64,000 bases of DNA from Christensenella sp034926635. Lineage in GTDB: Bacteria > Bacillota > Clostridia > Christensenellales > Christensenellaceae. Each line of letters begins with the position of its first letter. Position 1 is the stretch's first letter. Positions 43,349-52,661 of the stretch are shown here, one piece after another. The stretch spans positions 62,001-126,000 of the forward strand of contig JAYFQX010000006.1 of NCBI GenBank assembly GCA_034926635.1, read 5' to 3'. The translations under genes were made by a program, and so were the position numbers. Below the pieces are notes generated by a model. It made no database searches. It worked only from the letters and a program-made list of their open reading frames with translations, and was not told where the DNA came from.

Positions 43349-43969
43349 TTACCCGCGTTGCCTTTTGGCAAGGGCTTCTTCTGCCTGGCTGACAGAAGTA
43401 TATCCGTACGCCAGAGAGGTATAAGTCAGGATTTCTTCGTTCATATTCCTGCTTTCACGCTGTAATCCGGCAAGAAAATCCTCATACTTGCGCAGCGTGG
43501 CTTCGGAATAGGTTGCCAGCTCGCCCTTGAGGTAGGTTTCAAAAGAGGTGCCGTAAGGGCTGTCCTCCGAGGAATGAATCGGGCGTCCGTTTCCCGCAAC
43601 ATAAGGATATCTTTTTGCAAAATCCTCCAACCATGCTACCTGCACGGACGCAATTTTGCCAATCCTCTGTTTTGCTTCTTCCGAGAGGGGAGGGAGACTC
43701 CCTTCAATATCCGCATATTCCTGCGGGAAAGTATGCTCCATCATCCGCGCATATTTTTCGCTTAAAAGATTACGCCCCTCTTTTTTGGCTTCCAGCAGGT
43801 CATCAAGATAACTTTTCAAGAGTTCTTCACTCCACGCCCGAAACTGGCTGCCGCGCATGATTGTAAAAGTTTTCAGGTCGTCCTGGCAGTCGGCACGTCC
43901 GTTTCTGTTTTGCACCGCGTCAAACATCTTCCACTCAATTCCAAGAATCTCATCAATGATTCCATCCAT
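43349..43969 (-). CDS. DUF4125 family protein
   Basis: A 206-residue protein matching DUF4125 in character. It begins IDEILGIEWKMFDAVQN and contains RADCQDDLKTFTIMRGSQFRAW, the most conserved-looking block. The rest is mainly helical and charged with no membrane segment. The function is unknown. It is the third gene of a minus-strand operon after the TPR and DUF4037 genes, 19 bp after the latter, with AAAGGA before the ATG. These families recur together, so they probably act in one process. Confidence 0.8.
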   Translation of the reverse strand: MDGIIDEILGIEWKMFDAVQNRNGRADCQDDLKTFTIMRGSQFRAWSEELLKSYLDDLLEAKKEGRNLLSEKYARMMEHTFPQEYADIEGSLPPLSEEAKQRIGKIASVQVAWLEDFAKRYPYVAGNGRPIHSSEDSPYGTSFETYLKGELATYSEATLRKYEDFLAGLQRESRNMNEEILTYTSLAYGYTSVSQAEEALAKRQRG

Positions 43970-43988
43970 GTTTTTTCCTTTCTGGCGG

Positions 43989-44927
43989 TTATTCCGCCAT
44001 CACGTGCATTTTCCGTATCTCGGGATCCGCAATGCGCGCCATAATGCGCGGGCAATGATCATGCAGGAAATCTTCGTTTCCCGTAGTCAGTCCCTGCGCC
44101 TTCAATTCTTCGAGAACCGCAGCGCAGATCTCTTCGATCAGCTCTTCGCGGTGGGGATAAGGATTTTCCCCCGCGTAGGGCTCTGCGCATAACTCCGTAA
44201 AGGATCCATAGGTCTCGCTGAGTTTTGCAAGATCCGCAATGCCGCGGTGCGCCCATTTATAAAAAGGGGCGTAGCGCTTATTTAGCAGATAAATCATAGA
44301 AAAAGAAGCATTCATAAATTCCGCCAGCGCGCAGGCAGCCGCGACGGCTTCGCCACGCCGCAGGCAGCGCGCATAATTATATTGTCCGGCCTGCGCCATG
44401 ATCGCGGCACGCGCGGCAATTTTTTTGATGCGCAGGTCTTCCGGATAAAAAGCAAGAAGAGCGGCGCGAACGGCGGAAAACGATCCTTGCGGGTCAGTAA
44501 AAACTTCGCCGTTGGTGGCGCAGGCAAGAAAATGCTCGGGAATCCGCCGCCATTGCGCAAGCGTTTGGGGCGCGCAAGAGAGCCCGGTAAATTTTTGATA
44601 GAAGAGCGAAGCGGGCATGACGCCTACGCGTCCTTCTCCGTAGTCGCTCACGGCGCGCGCGGGATATCCAAGAAAGCTTCCCGGTAAATCGTTATAGGCA
44701 CGCTGCATTTCTTTGCCTACCGCGGCATAATCCCCGTCGCTGAGCCAAAGACAGAAAGACGGACCCCAATCGTGGTCACGAGAGATTTCGTCATCAAAAC
44801 CAAAACATTCAGATCCTTCGCCGGCAAGCCCCGCGGCTGTACTTTGGACATATTCCGGGAATTTTTCGTGCAGCATGGGCGCGCCATAGGCTTCGAAATA
44901 CGCCCGGGAAAGCGCCAGCCCCTTCAT
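43989..44927 (-). CDS. DUF4037 family protein, nucleotidyltransferase-like
   Basis: A 312-residue protein. The conserved block GEGSECFGFDDEISRDHDWG near residues 36-55 is the DUF4037 signature and resembles the GS...DxD metal-binding motif of nucleotidyltransferases. A helical C-terminal half follows (AIMAQAGQYNYARCLRRGE, INKRY-like segment), similar to the HEPN-like helical parts that accompany such domains. It may transfer a nucleotide to a protein, RNA or small molecule; this is inference. Its ATG overlaps the TPR gene stop (ATGA), so the two are translated together. Confidence 0.8.
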   Translation of the reverse strand: MKGLALSRAYFEAYGAPMLHEKFPEYVQSTAAGLAGEGSECFGFDDEISRDHDWGPSFCLWLSDGDYAAVGKEMQRAYNDLPGSFLGYPARAVSDYGEGRVGVMPASLFYQKFTGLSCAPQTLAQWRRIPEHFLACATNGEVFTDPQGSFSAVRAALLAFYPEDLRIKKIAARAAIMAQAGQYNYARCLRRGEAVAAACALAEFMNASFSMIYLLNKRYAPFYKWAHRGIADLAKLSETYGSFTELCAEPYAGENPYPHREELIEEICAAVLEELKAQGLTTGNEDFLHDHCPRIMARIADPEIRKMHVMAE

Positions 44928-45865
44928 AGGCTGCAGGTATTCCTGCGTTCTTCCATTTCGCGCAGGGCGTCGATGGCTTTTTGACTGGAAGGATGATCTT
45001 TTCCGCGTACTGCCTCAAAAATATCCTTTGCTTTTACCATATATTCGGCGGCAAGATCAAGTTGCCCGGATTTTTCATAAGTATGTGCCAGGTTTTCACA
45101 TGCAATGCCGTATTCGATGTTGTGACCGAAAAAGCGGTTGGTCTGCGCGAGCGTCTCTAAATAGGTGTCTGCAGCCGCGCTGTATTCCCCGGCGTTGAAT
45201 TGCAGTCCCGCGCGGATGTTGAGTGCCGCGGCATAGTGCGGGCTTGCGTCGTTGCCTTTAAAAATAGAAAGCGCCATTTCCAAATTCTCTGCAGCTTTCG
45301 CTTTTTGCCCCATTTTCTGGTAAAGGGCGGCAAGGTTGGTGTAAGATGTAGCTGCTTCTTCCTCGCAGTCAGGCAGGGTTTTAATGATCCCGAGCGCTTT
45401 TTCCAGGCAGGCAGCCGCTTCTTTATAGTCTTCCATGCTTTGATATAAAAGCGCCATGTTGTTGAGCGCGCTCGCATAGAGATAACTTTCCGCGCTCACG
45501 GTCGATTCATAAATGTCGAGAGCTTTTTGGAATAAGCCAAGGGATTTTTCGTATTCGCCCATCAGACGGCAGGTGCCTGCCATGTTGTTGAGGTTTGTCG
45601 CATATTCCACGGTATCGGTTCCCAAAAACCGACCGATCACATCTTGCGCGGCTTCAAAGGAGTTGAGCGAAGCGCGGTAACGGCTGGTGCCCCGGTAAAA
45701 ACCGCCAAGCTCGCTTAAGACCGCAAGATAAGTGGGGTTAAAACCGCCGCAGCAGGGCGCGTAACGCCGCCCGCTCGCCAGCAAAAATTGTTCCACGTCT
45801 TCCATTTTACCTGCGGCATATAGTTTATCCAGTTCTTCAAAAAATTGTGCAGTTGTATTTTCCAT
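44924..45865 (-). CDS. Tetratricopeptide repeat protein
   Basis: A 313-residue cytoplasmic protein made of about six TPR units between residues 40 and 300. Typical repeats are YATNLNNMAGTCRLMGEYEK, YASALNNMALLYQSMEDYKE and ATSYTNLAALYQKMGQKAKA. They are of the Kinesin-light-chain type and probably bind peptides. It is the first gene of the TPR/DUF4037/DUF4125 operon. The start at 45865 follows GGGAG; an ATG at 45883 in frame is possible. A 16-bp palindrome with core TACAnnTGTA lies 36-51 bp upstream. Confidence 0.85.
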   Translation of the reverse strand: MENTTAQFFEELDKLYAAGKMEDVEQFLLASGRRYAPCCGGFNPTYLAVLSELGGFYRGTSRYRASLNSFEAAQDVIGRFLGTDTVEYATNLNNMAGTCRLMGEYEKSLGLFQKALDIYESTVSAESYLYASALNNMALLYQSMEDYKEAAACLEKALGIIKTLPDCEEEAATSYTNLAALYQKMGQKAKAAENLEMALSIFKGNDASPHYAAALNIRAGLQFNAGEYSAAADTYLETLAQTNRFFGHNIEYGIACENLAHTYEKSGQLDLAAEYMVKAKDIFEAVRGKDHPSSQKAIDALREMEERRNTCSL

Positions 45866-45900
45866 TTTTTTCTTTTCTCCCATTAAAAAATAAAACGATA

Positions 45901-45916
45901 TTTTACATGTGTAAAA
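45901..45916. promoter_or_regulatory. Palindrome TTTTACA-TG-TGTAAAA, candidate operator
   Basis: Perfect 7-bp arms around 2 bp. The core TACATGTGTA fits TACAnnTGTA, the operator core of BlaI/MecI/CopY repressors. No such regulator is encoded in the window. Confidence 0.5.
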
Positions 45917-46113
45917 TGATGTATATTATGTAAGAATTTTGTTGCTTTTATTATAATCGTTCGCAGGGTAAATAGCAACAGAATCCGATTGATTTTTAAA
46001 GAATATGACGCGATTTTCAGCGCCCGAAAGCCAGAGGCACAAAAGACGGCGCAGAAATTTGTTTCCCGTGGGAAGGATGGGCTTTGCGCAAAAGGGAAAG
46101 CGGCGCGGCGCTA

Positions 46114-46142
46114 TTGAAAAAACAGGAGGGAAAAGCTATAAT
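46114..46142 (+). promoter_or_regulatory. Promoter of metG
   Basis: TTGAAA (46114-46119), 17-bp spacer, TATAAT (46137-46142). Confidence 0.75.
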
Positions 46143-46187
46143 ATTGATTAGTATGCGAAGAGTGAAACAGAAGGAGTTAAGAAAAGA

Positions 46188-48137
46188 ATGAGCGAAAAAT
46201 TTTATATCACAACGCCGATTTATTATCCAAGTGATAAATTGCATATCGGTCATGCGTATTGCACGACGGCGGCAGATTCCATCGCGCGGTTCAAGCGCCA
46301 GACGGGCTACGATGTGATGTTTTTGACGGGTACGGATGAACACGGCCAAAAAATAGAGAAAATTGCAACGGAAAAGGGCGTTTCCCCCAAAGATTATGTG
46401 GACGGGGTGGTAGAGCAGATCAGAGCGCTCTGGAAGCTGATGAACATTACCAACGACGATTTTATCCGCACGACGGATGAGCGTCATGAGGTTTGCGTGC
46501 AGAAGATATTCCAGAAGCTTTATGATCAGGGCGATATTTACAAAAGTGAATACGAGAGCTGGTATTGCACCCCGTGCGAGGCGTTTTGGACAGATACACA
46601 GGTGGGTGAAGACCATATTTGCCCGGACTGCGGGCGTCCGGTGCAGCGCGTCAAGGAAGAGAGTTATTTTTTCCGCGCATCCAAATATGCGCCGAAATTA
46701 ATTGAATATATCAAGGAAAACCCGGAATTTATCCAGCCGGAATCCCGCAAGAATGAAATGCTGAACAATTTCTTGCTGCCCGGGCTGGAGGATTTATGCG
46801 TATCAAGGTCTTCGTTCAAATGGGGCATCCCTGTTCCGTTTGACAAGGATCATGTGATGTATGTATGGATTGATGCGCTTTCCAACTATATCAGCGCACT
46901 GGGATACCTTTCGGATGACGACAGCAAGTTCCAGAAGTATTGGCCTGCGGATCTGCATCTGGTAGGCAAAGAAATTGTGCGGTTTCACACGATTACCTGG
47001 CCGACGATTCTGATGGCGCTGGGGCTTCCGCTGCCGAAGCGCGTTTACGGGCACGGATGGCTGACGCTGCAAGGCGGAAAAATGAGCAAGAGCCGCGGCA
47101 ACGTGGTAGATCCGGTAGTGCTGGTGGGACGCTACGGCGTAGACGCCATTCGCTATTTTCTGATGCGTGAGGCACCGCTCGGCAGTGACCTTATGTTCTC
47201 CAATGAATTGCTTTTGTCCCGGATCAATGCCGATCTCGCAAACGACCTTGGCAACCTGCTTTCGCGTACGGTGGCAATGATCGGTAAGTATTTTGACGGG
47301 CAGATCCCGCAGGCGGCAGAAGAAATGCCGGAGGATGCGGAATTGGTGTGCACGGCGTCGGCGCTTCCGGCGCGCGTGGAAGAACTGATGAACGAATGGC
47401 AGGTATCGCAGGCGCTGGCAGAAATTTGGAAATATGTTGGCATGCTGAATAAATATATTGACCTGACCGCGCCGTGGGCGCTCGCAAAGGATGAGGCAAA
47501 CCGGCAGCGGCTGGGCAGCGTTATGTACCATCTTGCAGAGGGGCTGCGCATTGTCAGCGTTCTTATTGAATGCGTTATGCCGGAGACGGCAGTCAAAATG
47601 CGTGCGCAGCTCGGAATCGGTGATATGCCGGAACTGCAGACATGGGAAAGCATTCAGTCTTACGGAAAACTCGGTAGCGGCATTACGGTCTGCAAGGGAG
47701 AAGCAATTTTTCCGCGTATTGATATCGAGGCAGAGCTGAAAACGCTGGAAGAGCTGATGAAGGCTGCGCAGGTCAAAACGGAAGAACCACCGCAGGCAGG
47801 AGAAAAGATCGAAGAAGCGTCGCAGATCAGCATAGACGATTTTAAAAAAGTGCAGCTTAAGACCGCGAAAGTGCTCGCGTGTGAAAACCTGAAAGGGTCG
47901 GATAAGCTGTTGAAATTAACGGTAAAATGCGGGGAGCAGACGCGCACCATTGTTTCCGGGATTCGCGAAAGTTTTTCTGCAGAGGAAATGGTTGGAAAAA
48001 CCGTGGTGATCGTGGCGAACCTGAAGCCCGCCAAACTGCGCGGTACGCTTTCCGAAGGAATGATCCTCGCGGTGGGCGATAATCCTAGCATCGCGCTGGT
48101 GACCGCAGATGCGGAGGATGGGCTGACAGTTGGATAA
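46188..48137 (+). CDS. metG: Methionyl-tRNA synthetase
   Basis: A 649-residue class I synthetase. It shows the HIGH motif (KLHIGHAYCTTAADSIARF), the zinc knuckle with two CxxC pairs (CTPCEAF and CPDCGRPVQ), and KMSKS (GGKMSKSRGNV). The helical anticodon domain is followed by a C-terminal EMAP-type tRNA-binding/dimer domain (about 545-649, ISIDDFKKVQLKTAKVL). AGAAGGAG precedes the ATG. It leads the metG-tatD-radical SAM set and overlaps the putative tatD start by 8 nt. Confidence 0.97.
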   Translation: MSEKFYITTPIYYPSDKLHIGHAYCTTAADSIARFKRQTGYDVMFLTGTDEHGQKIEKIATEKGVSPKDYVDGVVEQIRALWKLMNITNDDFIRTTDERHEVCVQKIFQKLYDQGDIYKSEYESWYCTPCEAFWTDTQVGEDHICPDCGRPVQRVKEESYFFRASKYAPKLIEYIKENPEFIQPESRKNEMLNNFLLPGLEDLCVSRSSFKWGIPVPFDKDHVMYVWIDALSNYISALGYLSDDDSKFQKYWPADLHLVGKEIVRFHTITWPTILMALGLPLPKRVYGHGWLTLQGGKMSKSRGNVVDPVVLVGRYGVDAIRYFLMREAPLGSDLMFSNELLLSRINADLANDLGNLLSRTVAMIGKYFDGQIPQAAEEMPEDAELVCTASALPARVEELMNEWQVSQALAEIWKYVGMLNKYIDLTAPWALAKDEANRQRLGSVMYHLAEGLRIVSVLIECVMPETAVKMRAQLGIGDMPELQTWESIQSYGKLGSGITVCKGEAIFPRIDIEAELKTLEELMKAAQVKTEEPPQAGEKIEEASQISIDDFKKVQLKTAKVLACENLKGSDKLLKLTVKCGEQTRTIVSGIRESFSAEEMVGKTVVIVANLKPAKLRGTLSEGMILAVGDNPSIALVTADAEDGLTVG

Positions 48138-48900
48138 CACGATGCTGATAGACACCCATACGCACTTACTGGATGAGCGGTTTGATGAAGACCGGCAGGC
48201 GGTGGTTGCCGCACTGGGTAAAAACGGTCTGGAATGGATCGTAGAAAATTCTTCCGATCTTGCGGGGAGTATTGCGGCAACTGCGTTTGCGCGGGAATAC
48301 GCCGCGGTTTATGCGGCGGTGGGCGTACATCCGCACAGCGCGCAGGAATGGGACGATCAGACGGAAACGGCGCTGCGCACACTGCTTTCGGAGCCCAAGG
48401 TCGTTGCCCTCGGAGAAATTGGTCTTGATTACCATTATGATTTTTCGCCGCGGGAAACCCAGCGCGCTGTGTTTGAAAAGCAGGTCGCAATTGCTGCGGT
48501 ACTGGATGTCCCGTTTGTGGTGCATAGCCGCGAGGCTACGGCAGACACCATGGAGATCCTGCGCGGATATCCGCAGGGAAAAGGGGAGCTGCATTGCTTT
48601 TCCGGCAGTGCGCAGACAGCGCGCGAGCTCGTGAAGATGGGTTATTATATCGGCATTGGCGGTTCGCTGACCTTTAAAAACGCAAGAAAAACCATTGAGG
48701 CAGCACAAGAAGTGCCGCTGGGCCGTATTTTGCTGGAAACGGATTGCCCTTATATGACGCCGGTGCCGCTGCGCGGACAGCGTAACGAGCCTGCCTATGT
48801 GAAATATGTGGCGCAAAAACTGGCGGAAGTAAAAAACATAAGCGTAGATGAAGTGGCGCGCGCCACAGCGGCAAATGCAAAAGAATTTTTCAGGATATAA
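48130..48900 (+). CDS. tatD: TatD family metal-dependent deoxyribonuclease
   Basis: A 256-residue TIM-barrel hydrolase. Metal ligands are visible in LIDTHTHL, ALGEIGLDYHYDFS, VVHSREAT, LHCFSGSA and ILLETDCPYM, the standard TatD series. The family acts as DNA exonuclease in repair and quality control. TTG at 48130 overlaps the metG end and has GGAGG 12 nt upstream. ATG at 48142 gives the more usual MLIDTHTHL start but lacks a ribosome site. Its position after metG is typical of Bacillota. Confidence 0.93.
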   Translation: MDNTMLIDTHTHLLDERFDEDRQAVVAALGKNGLEWIVENSSDLAGSIAATAFAREYAAVYAAVGVHPHSAQEWDDQTETALRTLLSEPKVVALGEIGLDYHYDFSPRETQRAVFEKQVAIAAVLDVPFVVHSREATADTMEILRGYPQGKGELHCFSGSAQTARELVKMGYYIGIGGSLTFKNARKTIEAAQEVPLGRILLETDCPYMTPVPLRGQRNEPAYVKYVAQKLAEVKNISVDEVARATAANAKEFFRI

Positions 48901-48946
48901 ACGGAAAGACACGGTTTAAAAAAACGTGTGAGAAAAGAGGAAGCAA

Positions 48947-49534
48947 GTGAACAACACCTATACTTACAAAATCGGGGATGTAACCTATATCAACCTGACC
49001 AATCAATGTACCAACGATTGTGATTTCTGCGTGCGCAGGACGGAAAAAGGCGTGGCGGGTTATGACCTGTGGATGGAAAAAGAGCCGACGGCGGCAGAGG
49101 TGATCGCCGAGTTGGCAAAGGATAAAACAGACGTGGTATTTTGCGGCTACGGCGAGCCGACTATCAAAATCGACGAGCTTAAACAAATTGCGGCGTATGT
49201 CAAAAATTATGGCGGACATACGCGCATCAACACAAACGGTCATGCCAGCGTATATCACGGACGCGATATTGCAAAAGAACTTGTGGGACTCATCGACGAG
49301 GTCTCCATCAGTTTAAACGAGGCGGACGCGGCAAAATATCAGGCGGTCGCACACAGCAGGTATGGGGAAGACGGATTCCGGTATATGCTTGATTTCGCGC
49401 GGGATTGCGTGAAATACGGCATTAAGGCAACGCTTTCCGTGGTAGACGTCATCAGCCCGGAAGACATCGAAACCTGCCGGAAGATCGCGCAGGATGTAGG
49501 CGCAACGTTTCGGGTGCGGCATTTTATTTCGTAA
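48947..49534 (+). CDS. TatD-associated radical SAM protein
   Basis: A 195-residue short radical SAM enzyme. The cluster motif CxxxCxxC is present as CTNDCDFC, followed by FCGYGEPTIKIDEL (the GEPT SAM-binding segment) and TRINTNGHAS. It matches a family of small radical SAM proteins encoded next to tatD. The reaction is unknown. GTG at 48947 is the start, with AGAGGAAG close upstream. It should act in the cytoplasm under anaerobic conditions. Confidence 0.88.
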   Translation: MNNTYTYKIGDVTYINLTNQCTNDCDFCVRRTEKGVAGYDLWMEKEPTAAEVIAELAKDKTDVVFCGYGEPTIKIDELKQIAAYVKNYGGHTRINTNGHASVYHGRDIAKELVGLIDEVSISLNEADAAKYQAVAHSRYGEDGFRYMLDFARDCVKYGIKATLSVVDVISPEDIETCRKIAQDVGATFRVRHFIS

Positions 49535-49579
49535 GGATGCAAAAACGCGGGGCAATGCAACACCTGCAGGATGCTAAAG

Positions 49580-49608
49580 TTGACTATCCCCGTAAAAAAT
49601 TATAAGAT
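49580..49608 (+). promoter_or_regulatory. Promoter of the yybS-gdpP-rplI-dnaB operon
   Basis: TTGACT (49580-49585), 17-bp spacer, TAAGAT (49603-49608), about 60 bp before the GTG at 49669. Confidence 0.65.
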
Positions 49609-49668
49609 ACTGGTATGATTGATGAAATTGAGAAAGTATGCGCTTTGATAGTGTAAAAGAGGAGTAAA

Positions 49669-50697
49669 GTGGGCGGACAGACGGAAGAAAAATACGAAAA
49701 ACTATGGTGCGCGCTGGCGTGCGTGGGGGCGGCGGTTGCGCTCATGGCTTTGGGTGTACTTTCAAACTGGGTCGTTTTATTTCTGACTTCGTTGTTTGTA
49801 CCTACTGCGTTGATCACCGCAGGCGCACGCGGCGGAGCCCTCCCTGCTGTGCTTGGTGTGGTTGCAACATGCGTGCTGGTGTGGCTGTTTGCAGGAACAA
49901 ATATTGCGGTCATCACGGGTGTGTGCCTTTGTTTTCCGGTTTTTGTGATGACCTGGGTTATCCGCCGGAAAATGTCTTTTTATTACAGTACGCTGATCTC
50001 CTGCCTGACGCTGTTTGCCTCCCTTGGGCTGCTTCTGCTTTTGGTATGGCTGCTTTATGGGGCGGATCTTATGACGATCCTTTTGGGCAAGGTAGAAGGC
50101 ACGCTGAACGCAAACCCGGAATTCACAAAGCTATATTATTCCATGTACCACGCCATGGCAAATGGTTCTACAACTTTTGATATAACGGCGGCGATGAATG
50201 TGCCGCTTGATACAGCGGTAGCAAGTCTGATGCGGACTTTTTCCACACAGCTTGCCCTGCTGGTGCCGCAGGCAGCCATGTTCTGCGTGGCGCTTTTTGG
50301 TTTACTGAATTATGTCATTCCGCGTGCTATTGTCAAAAAACTCGGCGTTGCGGTTGGCAAGGTTCCGTCTTTTTCCAATCTGTCGCTGCCATCCAAATTC
50401 GGCACTTGGTCTTTGGTGGCGCTGTTGGTGGCTTTTGTTGGCACGATGCTGGAATGGCGCAATTTTGAGCTTGTTTATGCGCTGGTAATGGGTTTCTTCA
50501 GCATTACCTACATGATCCAGGGCATGGCGTTTACAGATTGGCTGCTTAAGAAGAAGATTTCCTCGGTGGCAGGACGGTTTGCGCTGATCATCGTGATTTT
50601 TCTGGTATTGCAGCTGCTTGGGTTTAACCTATATATGTGGGTCGGCTTTCTGGAACAGATTATCAAATTCCGGAAACGTGCGACCGTGCAGGGATAA
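49669..50697 (+). CDS. DUF2232 (YybS-like) membrane protein
   Basis: A 342-residue polytopic membrane protein with about eight helices. The arrangement and the segment PRAIVKKLGVAVGKVPSFSNLSLP match YybS/DUF2232. Its place just before gdpP-rplI-dnaB is the standard one. The function is not known; an S-component-like fold has been suggested for the family. GTG at 49669 has GAGGAG 5 nt upstream. It ends 3 bp before gdpP. Confidence 0.88.
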   Translation: MGGQTEEKYEKLWCALACVGAAVALMALGVLSNWVVLFLTSLFVPTALITAGARGGALPAVLGVVATCVLVWLFAGTNIAVITGVCLCFPVFVMTWVIRRKMSFYYSTLISCLTLFASLGLLLLLVWLLYGADLMTILLGKVEGTLNANPEFTKLYYSMYHAMANGSTTFDITAAMNVPLDTAVASLMRTFSTQLALLVPQAAMFCVALFGLLNYVIPRAIVKKLGVAVGKVPSFSNLSLPSKFGTWSLVALLVAFVGTMLEWRNFELVYALVMGFFSITYMIQGMAFTDWLLKKKISSVAGRFALIIVIFLVLQLLGFNLYMWVGFLEQIIKFRKRATVQG

Positions 50698-50700
50698 AGT

Positions 50701-52659
50701 GTGATGAAAAAAAAGAGTAACGGGTATGTTTCTTTTGAACTGGTTATTTTCCTGGTTTTGCTGGCCGCGGTGGTGCTGGTTCTTTTGCTGATCCAGTCCA
50801 CAGTTTTGCGTATGGCTTTGCTTGCCATTATTTTGGTGGGGGCAATCCTGTATTTTATTATCAGCACGCTCAACAAACAGCGCTGGTTTTATAACGCGGC
50901 ACAGATCTTAACAAATTGTTCGGAACGCATCGATAAATATGTCAACGCAGTCACCATCCCAACGGCAATCACCCGGGAGAACGGCACGGTCGGCTGGCAC
51001 AATCCGGCGTTTTTTATGCTGGCGGGCATGCATTGCGAAGGAAAGAATATTTATCATATTTTTCCGCAGCTTTTAAAGCCGGAACCCGATAGAAAGGTGC
51101 GGATCCAGGGAAAGACTTATCTGAAAGAAGAAATTTTGAGCAGCCTTGGCGGCAGAAAATATACGGTGCACCGCTTGATCGACGTTACAAAGACTTATGA
51201 AGCGTCTGTGCTCTCGCGTACCGTGATGGCAACCATTTGCCATATCCAGGTGGATAATTACGGCGATATGCTGCGCGCCACGGAACAAAGCCTGCATGCG
51301 GAAATCAACGCGGAGATCGAACGCATTATTTCCAGATGTACGGCAAACCTGCACGGGACTTATCAAAAATATGATCGGGACAAATACTTTCTGGTGTTTG
51401 AGCGCCGCTTTTTATCGCCGCTGATGCAGAGCAAATTCAGTATTCTGAATGAAATCCGCGGTATTGATACGGGCAACAATGCTTTTCGCCCGACCATCAG
51501 CATCGGCGCGGGGATCGGCACATCGCCGGCAGAGGCAAACGGCAACGCAGTGGCGGCATTGGAACTGGCGCTGGCGCGCGGCGGCGACCAGGCGGTTCTT
51601 AAGGATGAGACTGGACAGAAGTTTTACGGCGGCATTCAGCAGGGCATGGAAAAACGGACGCGGGTGAAATCGCGTATGTTTGCCCGTGCGCTTAAAAACC
51701 TGATGGAACAAACGGATAAAGTGATTATCATGGGGCATTCCGTACCTGATCTCGATTGCATGGGCGCGGCGATGGGGCTGTTGGCGTGTGCAAATGAAGC
51801 AGGGAAAAAGGCATATATTGTCCTCGATAAATCTAACGGCGCAATTCAAGGACTGGTGGACGAAATGAAGCGCGACCCATATTACAACGGCGTGCTGGTT
51901 TCACCGTCCGAAGCCATGGGACTCATGGATAAGCAAACCATGCTGATCGTTGTGGATACGCAGATCGCCAATTTTACCATTGCGCCACAGCTGCTCCCCA
52001 AGGCAAAAACATTGGTGGTAATCGACCACCATTTGCGGGGGACGGATCATATCAATAATCCGACGCTGTTCTTGCATGAGCCGTACGCTTCCTCGACTGC
52101 CGAAATGGTAACGGAGATTCTGCAGTATTTTGCGGATAAAATGCCGGTGCGGCAGCTTGAGGTAGAGGCACTGCTTGCGGGCATCACCATTGACACCAAG
52201 GGATTTTCTTTTAAAACGGGTGTGCGTACATTTGAAGCGGCATCCTATTTACGCAAGCTGGGGGCGGATACCACGTCCATCCGTCATTTGTTCCAGGATG
52301 ATCTCGAAACATTTTCCACACGCGCCAAAGTAGTACAAAACGCCAAGGTGGTTGCGGACGGCATCGCTATTTCCTGGTGTCCGGACGATATCAAAAATCC
52401 GCAGCTTTTAGCGGCGCAGGCAGCCGACGCGCTGATCGGCATTCGCGGGATCAACGCATCATTTGTGATGTGTGAACAAAACGGTACGGTGCTGATCTCC
52501 GGGAGGTCTATCGGCGGCGTAAACGTACAGCGGATTTTGGAGAAGCTGGGCGGCGGGGGACATGCCACGATCGCTGGGGCGCAGATGAAGGGTGTAGATA
52601 AGGAGACCGCAGAGCAAAAATTGGCAGAAGCGATAGAAGAATATAAAAAGGAGAGCTGA
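50701..52659 (+). CDS. gdpP: Cyclic-di-AMP phosphodiesterase GdpP
   Basis: A 652-residue membrane enzyme that hydrolyses c-di-AMP. It has two N-terminal helices (about 10-55), a PAS-like domain, a degenerate GGDEF domain (about 175-300), then DHH and DHHA1 domains. Metal-binding motifs are GHSVPDLDCMGAA, VVDTQ, VIDHHLRGTDH and GGGGHATIAGAQ. It tunes c-di-AMP, which controls potassium and cell-wall balance. Adjacent in-frame GTG (50701) and ATG (50704) can both serve as start. The gene order yybS-gdpP-rplI-dnaB is conserved in Bacillota. Confidence 0.95.
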   Translation: MMKKKSNGYVSFELVIFLVLLAAVVLVLLLIQSTVLRMALLAIILVGAILYFIISTLNKQRWFYNAAQILTNCSERIDKYVNAVTIPTAITRENGTVGWHNPAFFMLAGMHCEGKNIYHIFPQLLKPEPDRKVRIQGKTYLKEEILSSLGGRKYTVHRLIDVTKTYEASVLSRTVMATICHIQVDNYGDMLRATEQSLHAEINAEIERIISRCTANLHGTYQKYDRDKYFLVFERRFLSPLMQSKFSILNEIRGIDTGNNAFRPTISIGAGIGTSPAEANGNAVAALELALARGGDQAVLKDETGQKFYGGIQQGMEKRTRVKSRMFARALKNLMEQTDKVIIMGHSVPDLDCMGAAMGLLACANEAGKKAYIVLDKSNGAIQGLVDEMKRDPYYNGVLVSPSEAMGLMDKQTMLIVVDTQIANFTIAPQLLPKAKTLVVIDHHLRGTDHINNPTLFLHEPYASSTAEMVTEILQYFADKMPVRQLEVEALLAGITIDTKGFSFKTGVRTFEAASYLRKLGADTTSIRHLFQDDLETFSTRAKVVQNAKVVADGIAISWCPDDIKNPQLLAAQAADALIGIRGINASFVMCEQNGTVLISGRSIGGVNVQRILEKLGGGGHATIAGAQMKGVDKETAEQKLAEAIEEYKKES

Positions 52660-52661
52660 AC

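Larger units (their letters stand above)
45866..46187. other. Intergenic region between the TPR operon and metG (322 bp)
   Basis: Divergent control region. It holds a palindrome near the TPR start (45901-45916), AT-rich sequence to about 45965 and the metG promoter at 46114-46142. I see no gene and no T-box element in the metG leader, which is only about 40 nt long. Confidence 0.6.
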
